A DNA stretch of 58,883 nt, from positions 1 to 58,883 of the forward strand of contig PBIU01000009.1 in the NCBI GenBank assembly GCA_002720535.1, in the 5' to 3' direction. Of the stretch, positions 18,213-27,218 are shown in pieces. The stretch's first letter is position 1, and each line of letters begins with the position of its first letter. The stretch comes from Candidatus Pelagibacterales bacterium. Its GTDB lineage: Bacteria > Pseudomonadota > Alphaproteobacteria > TMED109. The notes beneath the pieces are model-generated. The model searched no databases, was not told the origin of the DNA, and saw nothing but the letters and a program-made list of their open reading frames with translations. A program made the position numbers and the translations under genes.

Positions 18213-18962
18213 ATGAATACTAATATTATAGCTAATAACGATAATAATTTCTCTAAAAATATTTTAATATTAGGAGGTGCTGACGGTATAGGATTTGCTA
18301 TTAGTAAAGTATATGAAAAACTTAATTATAATATATACGTAACTTCTAGGAATAAGCATAAAGATTCAAATAATATTAAGTATTTTATTTTGGAAGCAAC
18401 AAAGGAAAATAGTTGGTTAGACTTAAAAGAAAAATTTAATAAAGATAATATAGTATTTGATATCATTTTAAATACAATTGGCATACTGCATGATGAGGTG
18501 AATAATATTTATCCTGAAAAATCAATTAAGAATATGGATATAAATTTCTTTATGAAAAACATGGAAATAAATAGCTTAGTATCAGCTTTATGCATAAAAC
18601 ATATGATTGAATTTATTTCTAAAAATAATAGGACTGTTATAGCAAGCTTGACTGCCAGACTAGGCAGTATTTCAGATAATAATATTGGGGGTTGGTTATC
18701 ATATAGAGCGTCTAAAGCAGCTCAACATATGATTATTAAAACTGCTAGTATTGAGCTTTCTAGAAACTATAACAATCTAATAATAATAGGTTTACATCCA
18801 GGAACTGTATCTACAAAACTGTCAAAACCATATATAAAGTCTGCAAAAAATGTGTTTGAACCAAAATATAGTGCTAGAAAATTGGTCTCTGTTATAGAGA
18901 AATTAGATTACACTTCTACAGGAAAAGTTTTCGATTATTCAGGAAAAATTATTCCTTACTAA
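18213..18962 (+). CDS. SDR-family protein, C-factor (CsgA)-like
   Basis: A 249-residue short-chain dehydrogenase with ILGGADGIGFAISKVY as the dinucleotide motif, NTIGILHDE in the NNAG position, and an intact catalytic set (SLTARLGSI then YRASK). The GLHPGTVSTKLSKPY segment and the substrate loop resemble the C-factor/CsgA-type SDRs, which in myxobacteria were linked to signalling but elsewhere are ordinary reductases. It is a stand-alone gene; a tiny membrane-peptide frame overlaps its last bases on the other strand. Confidence 0.82.
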   Translation: MNTNIIANNDNNFSKNILILGGADGIGFAISKVYEKLNYNIYVTSRNKHKDSNNIKYFILEATKENSWLDLKEKFNKDNIVFDIILNTIGILHDEVNNIYPEKSIKNMDINFFMKNMEINSLVSALCIKHMIEFISKNNRTVIASLTARLGSISDNNIGGWLSYRASKAAQHMIIKTASIELSRNYNNLIIIGLHPGTVSTKLSKPYIKSAKNVFEPKYSARKLVSVIEKLDYTSTGKVFDYSGKIIPY

Positions 18963-19045
18963 ATTAAAAAAGCTCCAGCAAAAAATGCTGCAATGCATAA
19001 AAATATGTAACCACCAATATAAAAAATATCTTTTGAATTATTCAT
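18959..19045 (-). CDS. Very small membrane peptide (28 aa)
   Basis: A 28-residue frame from ATG at 19045 to TAG at 18959. It starts MNNSKDIFYIGGY and is followed by a single hydrophobic helix ending in FAGAFLI. A good ribosome-binding site (aaaggt, about 7 nt upstream on the minus strand) precedes the ATG. It overlaps the 3' end of the CsgA-like SDR gene by 4 nt and lies between that gene and the next SDR, filling an otherwise empty gap. One transmembrane helix with glycine and alanine suggests a small membrane-complex subunit, but I do not recognise a family. Confidence 0.45.
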   Translation of the reverse strand: MNNSKDIFYIGGYIFLCIAAFFAGAFLI

Positions 19046-19104
19046 AAACTTACCTTTCTTTTTTTATAAGATTTACGAAAAATAATATTTTATAGATCAC
19101 TATT

Positions 19105-19827
19105 TTACCATTCTTCTATATCTGGTCTTACTTCTACATCAAAAGACCAAGCAGACCTTTCTTGTTGCGCTATATGATAAATTTCATCAGCTATATCTTC
19201 AGGTTGAGCAAAGATTATATCAGGTTGATTTATTTGCTTCTCAATTCTCGTTCTAGTCCAAGGAGTATTTATCGAGGCATCTACCATTAAATACGCTACA
19301 TGAATTCCTTTAGGGCCAAAATCCCTAGCTAAAGATTGAGCTAAAATTCTTTGTGCAGCTTTTGTTGGAGCAAAATATGGTGTATTTGCAATTCCCCTTT
19401 TTGCAGCAGTGTTACCAGTAACTATAATTACACCTTTCTTAGATTTTATCATATCAGGTATTAATGCATGAGCTAAATACATCAAAGATGTAGTATTTAT
19501 TCTAAAGTTTTGCTCTAACCATTCAGGTTTTCCATCTAACAATGTTTCAAAATTGCCTTTTACGGCATTATGAATAAGTACTTCTGGAGCTCCCATTTCA
19601 TCTTTAATTTTGGAACAAATTTCTACCAGATGTTCTATGTTAGAAACATCACAAACATAGCTTTTTGAACCTTCCAATTCTCTTTCAAACCTATCTAATC
19701 TCTCTTCAGATCTCGCTAACATAGCAATTCTATAACCCTCTTTAGCAAATTTTTTTGCAGTATACCCCCCTGTTCCTTCACCTAAGCCTGTTATCATGCA
19801 TATGGGTCTAGTATCACTCATATCCAT
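19105..19827 (-). CDS. SDR-family protein lacking the canonical catalytic tyrosine
   Basis: A 240-residue short-chain dehydrogenase-like protein with TGLGEGTGGYTAKKFAKEG in place of the usual TGxxxGIG, and VLIHNAVKG in place of NNAG. The catalytic stretch reads NTPYFAPTKAAQR: aligned on the lysine, phenylalanine occupies the tyrosine position, with tyrosine one residue earlier. The serine position reads IIVTGNTAA, again without the serine. The fold is likely kept but chemistry may differ or be lost. It is divergent from the Rieske oxygenase gene. Confidence 0.8.
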   Translation of the reverse strand: MDMSDTRPICMITGLGEGTGGYTAKKFAKEGYRIAMLARSEERLDRFERELEGSKSYVCDVSNIEHLVEICSKIKDEMGAPEVLIHNAVKGNFETLLDGKPEWLEQNFRINTTSLMYLAHALIPDMIKSKKGVIIVTGNTAAKRGIANTPYFAPTKAAQRILAQSLARDFGPKGIHVAYLMVDASINTPWTRTRIEKQINQPDIIFAQPEDIADEIYHIAQQERSAWSFDVEVRPDIEEW

Positions 19828-19914
19828 CTCCCTAAAAAATTAATTACAAATATTAAAAAACAATTATAATAAAAGAAAAATATATAATCAACGAATATCA
19901 TATTGGGTTACTTA

Positions 19915-21057
19915 ATGAAAAGTACAATAAATATTAAAGATAGGCTGCATAATTTAGTTATAAATCGTGAAACAGACTATGCTAACGATATATATAGAAA
20001 CCCTGTAAAAGAATATATAGATTCCGAAAGAAATCTTTTAGAAAAAAAAATATTATTCAAAAACAATCCGGTTTGCATTGGTATTGCATCAGATATTCCT
20101 AATAAAGGAGACTGGTTTACATTAGATTTAATAGACACTCCTCTATTGATAGTTAGAAAGAATTCTACTGATATTGCTGCATATATAAATATATGTACCC
20201 ACAGGGGTGCTAAGGTAGCAAAAGAAGATAGTGGTAAAAAAGCTTTTTCTTTTAAGTGTCCTTATCATTCTTGGGTATATAGCCTAGAAGGAAAACTTAT
20301 ATCAAGACCAAGAGAAAATGCGTTTGATAAAATTGATAAAAATGAATGTTCTTTAAAGCAAATTAATATTTATAATCATAATGGATTTTTATGGCTTAAT
20401 ATGAATAAAAAAAGCGAGATTAAATATAAAAAAAATGTAAAAGATTTAAATTTATTATTAAAAGATTATAATTTAAACAACTATCATTTTTATAAAAAAA
20501 AAATAATTAATATTAATATGAATTGGAAATTAGCTGCTGATACATTTTTAGAGCTTTATCATATTAATAGTTTACATGATGAAACACTAAGTCCTATAAT
20601 AATGAGTGATATTGCTTTATTTGACTCTTTTGGGTCAAATATTAGAATTATTGGACCAAGAAAGTCAGTTTTAAAATCAAAAAATAAACTTCAAACAAAC
20701 AAAGAGTTTAAAACTCATACTATACAAGTCATTACATTATTCCCCAATACCGTTTTAGTTACACACCATGAACACGTAGAAGTATGGCATATTTTACCAG
20801 GAGAAAAGGAAAATGAATCTAAAGTATCTTTCTCTTTGTATAGTAAAGAAAAAGCAATAACAAAAAGTGCAAAACAACACTGGGATAATAATTTTAATTT
20901 AGCTATAGATGTTGTTCAAGCAGAAGATTTCCCTCTTGGAGAAGATGTTCAAAAAGGGTTTTATGCAGACCCGAAAAGAAAATTAATTTTTGGTAAAAAT
21001 GAACCTGGCCTTCAGCATTTTCATAAATCAATTAATCAAGCTCTGAAGGAAGGGTAA
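19915..21057 (+). CDS. Rieske-type ring-hydroxylating oxygenase alpha subunit
   Basis: A 380-residue Rieske non-heme iron oxygenase. The [2Fe-2S] Rieske ligands are C94-x-H96 (ICTHRGAKV) and C115-x-x-H118 (KCPYHSW). The mononuclear iron site is in AADTFLELYHINSLHDE, with H216 and H221. I choose ATG 19915 over the upstream TTG at 19903. No reductase or ferredoxin partner gene lies nearby, so it must use shared electron donors. Relatives hydroxylate aromatic rings or demethylate quaternary amines such as betaines; the sequence does not settle which. The next gene begins 8 nt later. Confidence 0.87.
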   Translation: MKSTINIKDRLHNLVINRETDYANDIYRNPVKEYIDSERNLLEKKILFKNNPVCIGIASDIPNKGDWFTLDLIDTPLLIVRKNSTDIAAYINICTHRGAKVAKEDSGKKAFSFKCPYHSWVYSLEGKLISRPRENAFDKIDKNECSLKQINIYNHNGFLWLNMNKKSEIKYKKNVKDLNLLLKDYNLNNYHFYKKKIININMNWKLAADTFLELYHINSLHDETLSPIIMSDIALFDSFGSNIRIIGPRKSVLKSKNKLQTNKEFKTHTIQVITLFPNTVLVTHHEHVEVWHILPGEKENESKVSFSLYSKEKAITKSAKQHWDNNFNLAIDVVQAEDFPLGEDVQKGFYADPKRKLIFGKNEPGLQHFHKSINQALKEG

Positions 21058-21064
21058 TTATATA

Positions 21065-21850
21065 TTGCGGTTTATATTAATAATATTAATTACTCTGATC
21101 TTGAAGACAACCTCTGCTAGCGCAAATTCAGTTAATTATTTTAATTTTGAGTGCAAAGGCGTTCTAAGAATGGGTGATATTTCCTCTATTGCAAAATGGA
21201 ATATTAATTTTATTAATTCTAATAGAGCTACTTTAGACTTATATTATGATAATAAGAAAAAATCAGCAGACTTGAGAGTATCAATTCAAAAAAATAAGGA
21301 TTTTTATGCCAATGGTAAATGGCGGAGTCAAACTACTCAAGGGGGAAGATTTGTTAGATTAAAATATATAAATTCTACTATGGACCTGACTCTTGGTCCA
21401 AATGGAAATAATTCACTAAGAGTAGATGGAAAATGTTCAAAAAAAGAAGTTAGCCTTGAACTGCCAAAAAAGGATATCCCTATAAAGAAAATTAAAGATA
21501 TAATTTTTATTATAAAGGAACATAGCAAATATTCTATTAACCATCCAGATAATGCGGATAATATTTTAAGACATTTAAAGCATACATGTCATGCAATTGA
21601 CTCTTCTTTAGTGGATGAACGACCAATGCCTGCAGGCGAAGAAAGTTTATCTGATCTATTAGCTGGAATCGATAAGAATATAAGTGAGCAAAATACTGTT
21701 ATTGGTAAGATAAAAGAGGTCTCTAGTAATTCAAAAGATATGTGTCAAAAATATCTTTATTCTTGGGAGAAAAATTATGAATTACTAGAGACTGCAAGTT
21801 ATATAAATAAAAATTTTACTAATTTATATAACGAGTTAGACAATAAGTAA
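21065..21850 (+). CDS. Exported protein of unknown function
   Basis: A 261-residue protein with an N-terminal signal peptide (about residues 1-20, ending TSASA-N) and no other recognised domain. The start is TTG, preceded by an aaggaaggg ribosome-binding sequence inside the end of the Rieske gene. The middle is polar and basic, with YFNFECKG near the mature N-terminus and four cysteines in the mature protein, which could form disulfides in the periplasm. It is the second gene of a unit with the Rieske oxygenase and converges on the next small gene. I do not recognise the family. Confidence 0.6.
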   Translation: MRFILIILITLILKTTSASANSVNYFNFECKGVLRMGDISSIAKWNINFINSNRATLDLYYDNKKKSADLRVSIQKNKDFYANGKWRSQTTQGGRFVRLKYINSTMDLTLGPNGNNSLRVDGKCSKKEVSLELPKKDIPIKKIKDIIFIIKEHSKYSINHPDNADNILRHLKHTCHAIDSSLVDERPMPAGEESLSDLLAGIDKNISEQNTVIGKIKEVSSNSKDMCQKYLYSWEKNYELLETASYINKNFTNLYNELDNK

Positions 21851-22108
21851 TTAAAGATTTACTCTATTTTCATTTCTCAGAGTAATAATTTTGTTAACTA
21901 ACTTTTTTTGATCTTCATTTAAAAAACTATACATAGTTTTTTTATTACTTACAGCATTAGAATTTCCATCGCTCGCCAATTCTTCAACCACCAAATATGA
22001 ATTAACCAGTTTATCAGCACTAATTTTATTAGCAGGACCTGCTAAAGAACTACCCACTGCAAAAAATCCTAGCATAACAACTACAACTAAATTTCTTAAA
22101 AAATACAT
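21851..22108 (-). CDS. Small exported hypothetical protein
   Basis: An 85-residue protein: a hydrophobic signal peptide (residues 1-23, cleavage probably after SSLAG or SLA), then a short polar helix-forming region rich in N, K and S with LNEDQKKLVNKIITLRNEN near the end. It is back-to-back with the preceding gene (no gap between the two stops) and divergent from the haloacid dehalogenase. No family is recognised. The LNEDQKK segment recalls small periplasmic proteins that bind partners by helices, but that is only an impression. Confidence 0.6.
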   Translation of the reverse strand: MYFLRNLVVVVMLGFFAVGSSLAGPANKISADKLVNSYLVVEELASDGNSNAVSNKKTMYSFLNEDQKKLVNKIITLRNENRVNL

Positions 22109-22207
22109 TTATAAATTCCCTAATTAAATTAAATATGTTTTTACTACGCAAGTTCTATAAAAATAGATTAGTATAATTAAATATTTTTTTATATTAAGGG
22201 AATAACA

Positions 22208-22918
22208 TTGATAAAAGCTCTCATTTTTGATGTTTTTGGAACAGTTGTAGATTGGCGAACTTCTGTAATTGAAGAATGTATTTCATTAGAAAAACATACA
22301 GGAATTTCTGGCGATTGGGAGAAACTGACAGATATGTGGCGTCAGAATTATATGCCATCAATGGATAAAGTAAGAAATGGGAAGAGAAAATGGGTAAACC
22401 TAGATACTTTGCATAAAGAATCTTTAATTAATATTTTAAAAGAATTAAATATTACAGGTTTAACTGATGAAAATATAGACCACCTTAATAAGTCTTGGCA
22501 TCGATTAAAACCATGGAGTGATGTTGTAGAAGGTCTTAATTTGCTTAAATCTAAGTACTCTATATCCACTCTATCTAACGGAGGAATAGATTTATTATCT
22601 AACATGGCTAAAAAACAAAATTTACCATGGGATAATATTTTTTCGGCTGAAACATTTCTGCATTATAAACCTGACCCAGAAACATATTTGGGTGCAGCAA
22701 AAATACTCAAGCTTTTACCAGAAGAAGTAATGCTAGTTGCCGCACATAACCAAGATTTGCTAGCAGCAAAAAAATATGGTTTAAAAACAGCATTTGTTCT
22801 AAGGTCTAATGAATATGGTCCTAATCAAGACTTTGATTTAGAAGCAGATGAAAAAATAGATGTTTCTGCATCAAATTTTATTGAGCTTTTTGATAAATTA
22901 AATTCATATAATATATAA
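22208..22918 (+). CDS. Haloacid dehalogenase type II-like HAD hydrolase
   Basis: A 236-residue HAD-fold enzyme starting at TTG 22208, preceded by an aaggga site. Motif I is IFDVFGTVVDWRTS with nucleophile D8, the form typical of L-2-haloacid dehalogenases. Later motifs are STLSNGGIDLL and KPDPETYLGAAKIL, then VAAHNQDLLAAKKYGLKTAFV, also dehalogenase-like (AAHxxDL). It likely hydrolyses short 2-haloacids or a related carboxylate. It heads a four-gene run with the small YCII/MIase-like gene, GST and crotonase, whose starts sit 14-16 nt or less from the previous stop. Confidence 0.85.
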   Translation: MIKALIFDVFGTVVDWRTSVIEECISLEKHTGISGDWEKLTDMWRQNYMPSMDKVRNGKRKWVNLDTLHKESLINILKELNITGLTDENIDHLNKSWHRLKPWSDVVEGLNLLKSKYSISTLSNGGIDLLSNMAKKQNLPWDNIFSAETFLHYKPDPETYLGAAKILKLLPEEVMLVAAHNQDLLAAKKYGLKTAFVLRSNEYGPNQDFDLEADEKIDVSASNFIELFDKLNSYNI

Positions 22919-22932
22919 ATTAGGAGGAAATT

Positions 22933-23217
22933 ATGAAAATTTTTGTAGTAGCAACTAGAGATCCAGATAAACCAGCAGAAGATTTTGCACCTTTAATGGA
23001 TCCAGAAGCAGACTATGCTTTAAAATTATATAAAGAAGGATTTATAAGAGAAATTTATAGTCGTACTGATGGGAAAGGAGCTCTTTGCGTAGTAGAAGCT
23101 GAAAATGAAGATATAGCTCTAAGTAAATTATCTGAGTTACCATTAGCAAAAGCAGGACTTTTATCTTTTGAGGTTTATGGAACTTCAGCTTATAGAGGTA
23201 TTATTAGAGGAATTTAA
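22933..23217 (+). CDS. Small YCII/muconolactone-isomerase-like alpha/beta-barrel protein
   Basis: A 94-residue protein preceded by a strong Shine-Dalgarno sequence (taggagg). The order strand-helix-strand-strand-helix-strand (IFVVATRDPD, then YALKLYKEGFIREIYSR, GALCVVEAENEDIALSKLSELP) fits the ferredoxin-like dimeric barrel of YCII or muconolactone delta-isomerase relatives. It sits between the dehalogenase and GST genes and likely belongs to their operon. Specific function unknown. Confidence 0.6.
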   Translation: MKIFVVATRDPDKPAEDFAPLMDPEADYALKLYKEGFIREIYSRTDGKGALCVVEAENEDIALSKLSELPLAKAGLLSFEVYGTSAYRGIIRGI

Positions 23218-23232
23218 TATAAGAGAGGTAAA

Positions 23233-23874
23233 ATGTTAAAATTATATCACTGTCCCAATGCTAGATCTATGAGATCACTCTGGCTTTTATATGAATTAAA
23301 TATCGATTTTGAACTAGTAGAAATGCCTTTTGATCAAAAATATACAAGGTCTCCAGAGTATTTATCTGTTCACCCTTTAGGAAGAGTTCCATGCTTAGTT
23401 CATGACCAAACAACGCTTTATGAGTCAGGCGCAATTTGCCAATATTTATGTGAAACTTTTGACAAAGAGGATAAGTTAGGACGAAGTCTTGGGCATAAAG
23501 AGCATGCTGAATGGTTACAATGGCTTCATTATGCAGAAACAGTTGCAGTTCATGGGGCTTCCCTGGTTCAGCAAAATATAATAATTGCTGAAGAGTTAAG
23601 ATCACCAGTAGTGATTAAACTTGAATCTAGAAGATTAGAAAAAGCTATAGAAGTACTTAATGATCATTTAAATGGAAGAGAATATTTACTTGAATCAGGT
23701 TTTTCTGCTGTTGATACTGCTGTTGGTTATAGTATACATATGGGAAGTATGTTTATTAAAATATCTGAATATAAAAATGTAGTAAGTTATTATAATAAAC
23801 TAAAAAATAGAGAAGCTTTTAGAAAATCTTTGCCAAAAGATGTTAATGATCCTTTAGAAGAAATTGAGGTTTAA
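23233..23874 (+). CDS. Glutathione S-transferase family protein
   Basis: A 213-residue GST with a thioredoxin-fold N-domain (LYHCPNARSMRSLWLLYELNIDFE, LGRVPCLVHDQTTLYESGAICQYL) and an all-helical C-domain. The VPCLV cis-proline and the ESGAI glutathione-binding segment are intact. The N-terminal SMRSLW serine is the likely glutathione-activating residue. Co-transcribed with dehalogenase and crotonase, it may detoxify halogenated or unsaturated intermediates, which is inference from context. Confidence 0.9.
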   Translation: MLKLYHCPNARSMRSLWLLYELNIDFELVEMPFDQKYTRSPEYLSVHPLGRVPCLVHDQTTLYESGAICQYLCETFDKEDKLGRSLGHKEHAEWLQWLHYAETVAVHGASLVQQNIIIAEELRSPVVIKLESRRLEKAIEVLNDHLNGREYLLESGFSAVDTAVGYSIHMGSMFIKISEYKNVVSYYNKLKNREAFRKSLPKDVNDPLEEIEV

Positions 23875-23878
23875 TATT

Positions 23879-24712
23879 ATGAAAACTGATGAAACACCGT
23901 TAGCCCCAGAACCAATTGCAGACCCAGAAATAGGTAGAATAACTACTTCCTTAAGTAATAATATATTTTATATTGGTATTGACCGTCCCACAAAATTGAA
24001 CGGTTTCACACCAGAAATGTTTATGCAAATTGCTGAAGCTTTTACTGAATATGAAAATAATCATGATGCGAGATGTGCTATAGTTTTTAGCCATGGTCCA
24101 CATTTTACTGCCGGAATAGATCTTCCAAAAATAGCTCCACTAATGAAATCTGGAAATAGAGATTATTTACATCCAAAAAATCTAATAGACCCATTAGGTT
24201 TAAGAGGTCATATTAGAACAAAGCCAGTAGTTTGCGCCGTTAGAGGTATAACATTTACATATGGAGTAGAATTATCATTAGCCTGTGATGTAACTATTGC
24301 AGCAGATAATTGTAGATTCTCACAATTAGAAGTTTTAAGAGGAATAATGCCTACTGGAGGGGCTACAATTAGATTTGTTCAAAGGGCAGGTTGGGGAAAT
24401 GCGATGAAGTATTTACTTTCTGGTTTAGAGTTTAACAGTGAAGAAGCTCTAAAAATGAATATTGTACAAGAAGTTGTTAAACCTGATGAAGTTTTTAGTA
24501 GAGCTAAAGATATAGCTACTAGTATTGCAGCAGCAGCTCCGCTTGCAGTAAAGGAGACTATAAAAAGTGCTAAAATAGCCTTAGAAAAAGGAAGAGAGGC
24601 TGCTGTGTCAGAATTTGATCCCGTTCAGGAAATGCTTGCATCCAGCAATGATGCTAAAGAAGGCGTAGAAGCTTTTAAAAATAAAAAACCTCCGAGTTTC
24701 AAAGGTAATTAA
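23879..24712 (+). CDS. Crotonase/enoyl-CoA hydratase family enzyme
   Basis: A 277-residue crotonase. The start at ATG 23879, 4 nt after the GST stop, is preferred to a TTG 15 nt earlier. The CoA-binding and oxyanion-hole motifs are HGPHFTAGIDLPKIAP and FTYGVELSLACDVTIAA. The usual second catalytic glutamate region reads EVLRGIMPTGGATIRFVQRAG. It probably hydrates or isomerises enoyl-CoAs. Its 3' end overlaps the convergent 2-keto-4-pentenoate hydratase-like gene by 4 nt. It is the last gene of the dehalogenase operon. Confidence 0.88.
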   Translation: MKTDETPLAPEPIADPEIGRITTSLSNNIFYIGIDRPTKLNGFTPEMFMQIAEAFTEYENNHDARCAIVFSHGPHFTAGIDLPKIAPLMKSGNRDYLHPKNLIDPLGLRGHIRTKPVVCAVRGITFTYGVELSLACDVTIAADNCRFSQLEVLRGIMPTGGATIRFVQRAGWGNAMKYLLSGLEFNSEEALKMNIVQEVVKPDEVFSRAKDIATSIAAAAPLAVKETIKSAKIALEKGREAAVSEFDPVQEMLASSNDAKEGVEAFKNKKPPSFKGN

Positions 24713-25479
24713 GAATATTGCATTTTTACCTGTCCTAAACCATCAAAATTTACAGATATAAGTGTATTTGGTTCAGCAAAAATTGGTTTATCTAATGTAT
24801 TACCTGTAGTAATAATATCTCCTGATTTAATAAACTTACCTCTACTTATAAGTTTATTTGCTAACCAACAAATAGAATTTAAAGGATCATTCAAAACATT
24901 ACTTCCTCTACCTGAGCAAACCAATTTATTATCTATATATAAATTTATAGGAGAACTGAACCTATCATAACTCTTCCAATCTCTTAATTTTTCTCCTTTT
25001 ATTAATAAAGAATGTACTCCATTATCAGATATTGTTTCCAATGCTTTAATATCCCAGCCTTTTTTATATCTAGCGTCTACGATCTCAATAACAGGGAATA
25101 TAGCCTCTATGTACTTAACAATATTGTCTTTATTATATAATTCTCCAATATCAACTATATCTTCAGTTATTTCAAAACATAATTCTGGTTCAATAATTGG
25201 CTTATTCATATAACTTTTAATATCCAAATTAGGACTTAAAAAAGTTGTTTCTTGAAACATAATTCCAGAGAAAGGTTCTGTCATTCCAGAAAATTTTTGA
25301 GCCATTTCTGTTGTACATCCTACTTTCCATCCAATTTGATTATAATTAAAGCTTTTAACAACTTGATCTTGTATTAAATAAGCCTCTTCAACATCTTTAG
25401 GAATATTATTAACTAAATCAGGAATAAGAGTATTATCATCTCTAGAATTTATTATAATTTTAGCTGTTTCATCTAACAT
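24709..25479 (-). CDS. 2-keto-4-pentenoate hydratase/fumarylacetoacetate hydrolase-like
   Basis: A 256-residue protein of the MhpD/FAH-like fold. Recognisable segments are IGWKVGCTTEMAQK, IIEPELCFEITED (the metal-binding E-x-E pair), and a C-terminal GDIITTGNTLDKPIF. Hydratases of this type convert 2-hydroxypentadienoate products of meta-cleavage pathways. It is read with the SDR gene just upstream (7-nt gap), so the two form an operon. The exact ring product handled cannot be inferred. Confidence 0.85.
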   Translation of the reverse strand: MLDETAKIIINSRDDNTLIPDLVNNIPKDVEEAYLIQDQVVKSFNYNQIGWKVGCTTEMAQKFSGMTEPFSGIMFQETTFLSPNLDIKSYMNKPIIEPELCFEITEDIVDIGELYNKDNIVKYIEAIFPVIEIVDARYKKGWDIKALETISDNGVHSLLIKGEKLRDWKSYDRFSSPINLYIDNKLVCSGRGSNVLNDPLNSICWLANKLISRGKFIKSGDIITTGNTLDKPIFAEPNTLISVNFDGLGQVKMQYS

Positions 25480-25485
25480 ATAAAC

Positions 25486-26205
25486 TTAACCTCTTCCTAA
25501 GTATGGCTGAGTTATTGGTAAAATTACGGATCCTAGAATATTTACATTAGGAGACATTGTTAGCATAGTTACGGCTAACTTACCTAAATCTTCTAAAGGA
25601 ATTAAGCCCTCTCTCTCTGAAATTTCTTCTCTCCCTTTCCAAATATTAGTAGCTGCATTTCCAGGATGAATTACACTAACTGCTACTCCATGATCTCTTC
25701 CATCTAATGCTAATGCTCTCGTTAAACCTTCGATAGCAAATTTAGTGGCCGTATAAGGAGCATTTTCAGGTCTACTCATTTGGCCAGAAATACTTCCAAT
25801 ATTAATAATTCTTCCTGACTTTTGATTTACCATTATTTTCATAGCTTCCCTTGCACACAAAAAAGCACCATTAAGATTCACATCTACAACTTTTTTCCAC
25901 AAATCATAACTCATTTCATAAGATTTTGCCTTAGCAGCCATTCCAGCATTATTAATTAAAATATCTATTTTTCCATGGTTAGACATAATATTTTCATAAA
26001 CTTTTTTAACTTGCTCTTCCTGAGTTACATCACATGTCATCATCTCTATATCAGAACCTAATTCTGCTTGTGCTTCTTTTAATATTTCTTCTTTTCTTCC
26101 TACAATTATGACTTTTGCGCCTTCTGCAAGTATTGCTTTAGCAATAGCTTTACCAATACCTGTTCCTCCACCTGTTACTAAAGCAATTTTACCTGATAAA
26201 TTCAT
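25486..26205 (-). CDS. SDR-family oxidoreductase (FabG-like)
   Basis: A 239-residue short-chain dehydrogenase with all canonical residues: TGGGTGIGKAIAKA, NNAGMA, IGSISGQMS for the catalytic serine and YTATK for tyrosine and lysine. The tail has VSVIHPGNAATNIW. It is the first gene of a two-gene unit with the pentenoate-hydratase-like gene and is divergent from the rhodanese gene. Confidence 0.9.
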   Translation of the reverse strand: MNLSGKIALVTGGGTGIGKAIAKAILAEGAKVIIVGRKEEILKEAQAELGSDIEMMTCDVTQEEQVKKVYENIMSNHGKIDILINNAGMAAKAKSYEMSYDLWKKVVDVNLNGAFLCAREAMKIMVNQKSGRIINIGSISGQMSRPENAPYTATKFAIEGLTRALALDGRDHGVAVSVIHPGNAATNIWKGREEISEREGLIPLEDLGKLAVTMLTMSPNVNILGSVILPITQPYLGRG

Positions 26206-26303
26206 ATTAACTCTCCCAAATAAATTAAATAATACTTTTTTGTATTGATTAATAACTTTATACTAAATTATTATTTTTTCATAACTAAAAGGTGTAATTT
26301 AAT

Positions 26304-27173
26304 ATGAATAAAGAATTTAATAATTCATTATTAGTAGAAACAGATTGGCTAGAAAAAAATTATAATAATAAAAACCTGCGAATATTTGATTGTACTGTAT
26401 ACCTTAATTACCATCCTACTAAAATATACACTATAGAGTCAGGAATAGAGGATTATAATAAAGAACATATTCCCAATTCAGACTTTTTAGATATTAATGA
26501 TATCTCAGAAAAAAATACCCCATATCGTTTTATGATGCCAGATCAAAATACTTTTGATAAAATAATGTCTTCTAAAGGGATTGGACAAGATACTCATGTA
26601 ATTTTATATAGTAGAGATAATATTCAATGGGCAACAAGAGTGTGGTGGATGCTAAGATCTATGGGTTTTAATAATGCTTCAATATTAAATGGTGGCTTTG
26701 ATCGATGGAAATACGAAAACAAACCAATAACTAGCGATAATATAAACTATCCAAAAAATATTTTTAAAAGTGTACCTAAAAAAGGTTATTTTTGTACAAA
26801 AGAAGAAGTAAAAAAATATATTACAAATAATAATATTTCTATCATAAATGCTTTAAGAAGATCCTTACATAATGGAACTTTCTCAGTTGATTACGGTCGT
26901 CCAGGCCATATTAAAAATAGTATAAATATTCCAAGCTCAGATATGGTTGACGATAAAACAAAACTATATAAACCGTTATATGAATTGGAAGAAATATTTA
27001 ACAAATATAATGTTTTAAAAAAAGAAAAAGTAATTGCATATTGCGGTGGAGGTATAGCAGCTACTAATATTGCTTTTATATTAACTAACTTAGGTTATAA
27101 TAATGTTGCAGTTTATGACGCTTCTTTATCAGAATGGGCTAACGATAATAGCTTACCAATGTCAGTAGACTAA
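26304..27173 (+). CDS. Two-domain rhodanese / mercaptopyruvate sulfurtransferase
   Basis: A 289-residue tandem rhodanese. The first, inactive domain holds LYSRDNIQWATRVWWMLRSMG and LNGGFDRWK. The second holds INALRRSLHNGT and the active site VIAYCGGGIAATN, with C247 as sulfur carrier. The length and the CGGGIAA loop fit thiosulfate or 3-mercaptopyruvate sulfurtransferase. In this sulfur-aware gene set (TauD, TauE, flavocytochrome c) it may move sulfane sulfur, which is inference. A PhyH gene follows. Confidence 0.88.
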   Translation: MNKEFNNSLLVETDWLEKNYNNKNLRIFDCTVYLNYHPTKIYTIESGIEDYNKEHIPNSDFLDINDISEKNTPYRFMMPDQNTFDKIMSSKGIGQDTHVILYSRDNIQWATRVWWMLRSMGFNNASILNGGFDRWKYENKPITSDNINYPKNIFKSVPKKGYFCTKEEVKKYITNNNISIINALRRSLHNGTFSVDYGRPGHIKNSINIPSSDMVDDKTKLYKPLYELEEIFNKYNVLKKEKVIAYCGGGIAATNIAFILTNLGYNNVAVYDASLSEWANDNSLPMSVD

Positions 27174-27218
27174 ATCTTTTTTTTTATGTACTCTAAGAAA
27201 TAAAATTTGGGATTAAAA

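Noticed and set aside
19105..19827. Frameshift explaining the missing tyrosine
   Set aside because: The frame is open and protein-like throughout, and the tyrosine is only displaced by one residue, so no indel is needed.
23267..23605. Long minus-strand frame inside the GST gene
   Set aside because: It is an antisense shadow of a well-supported gene with no ribosome-binding site.
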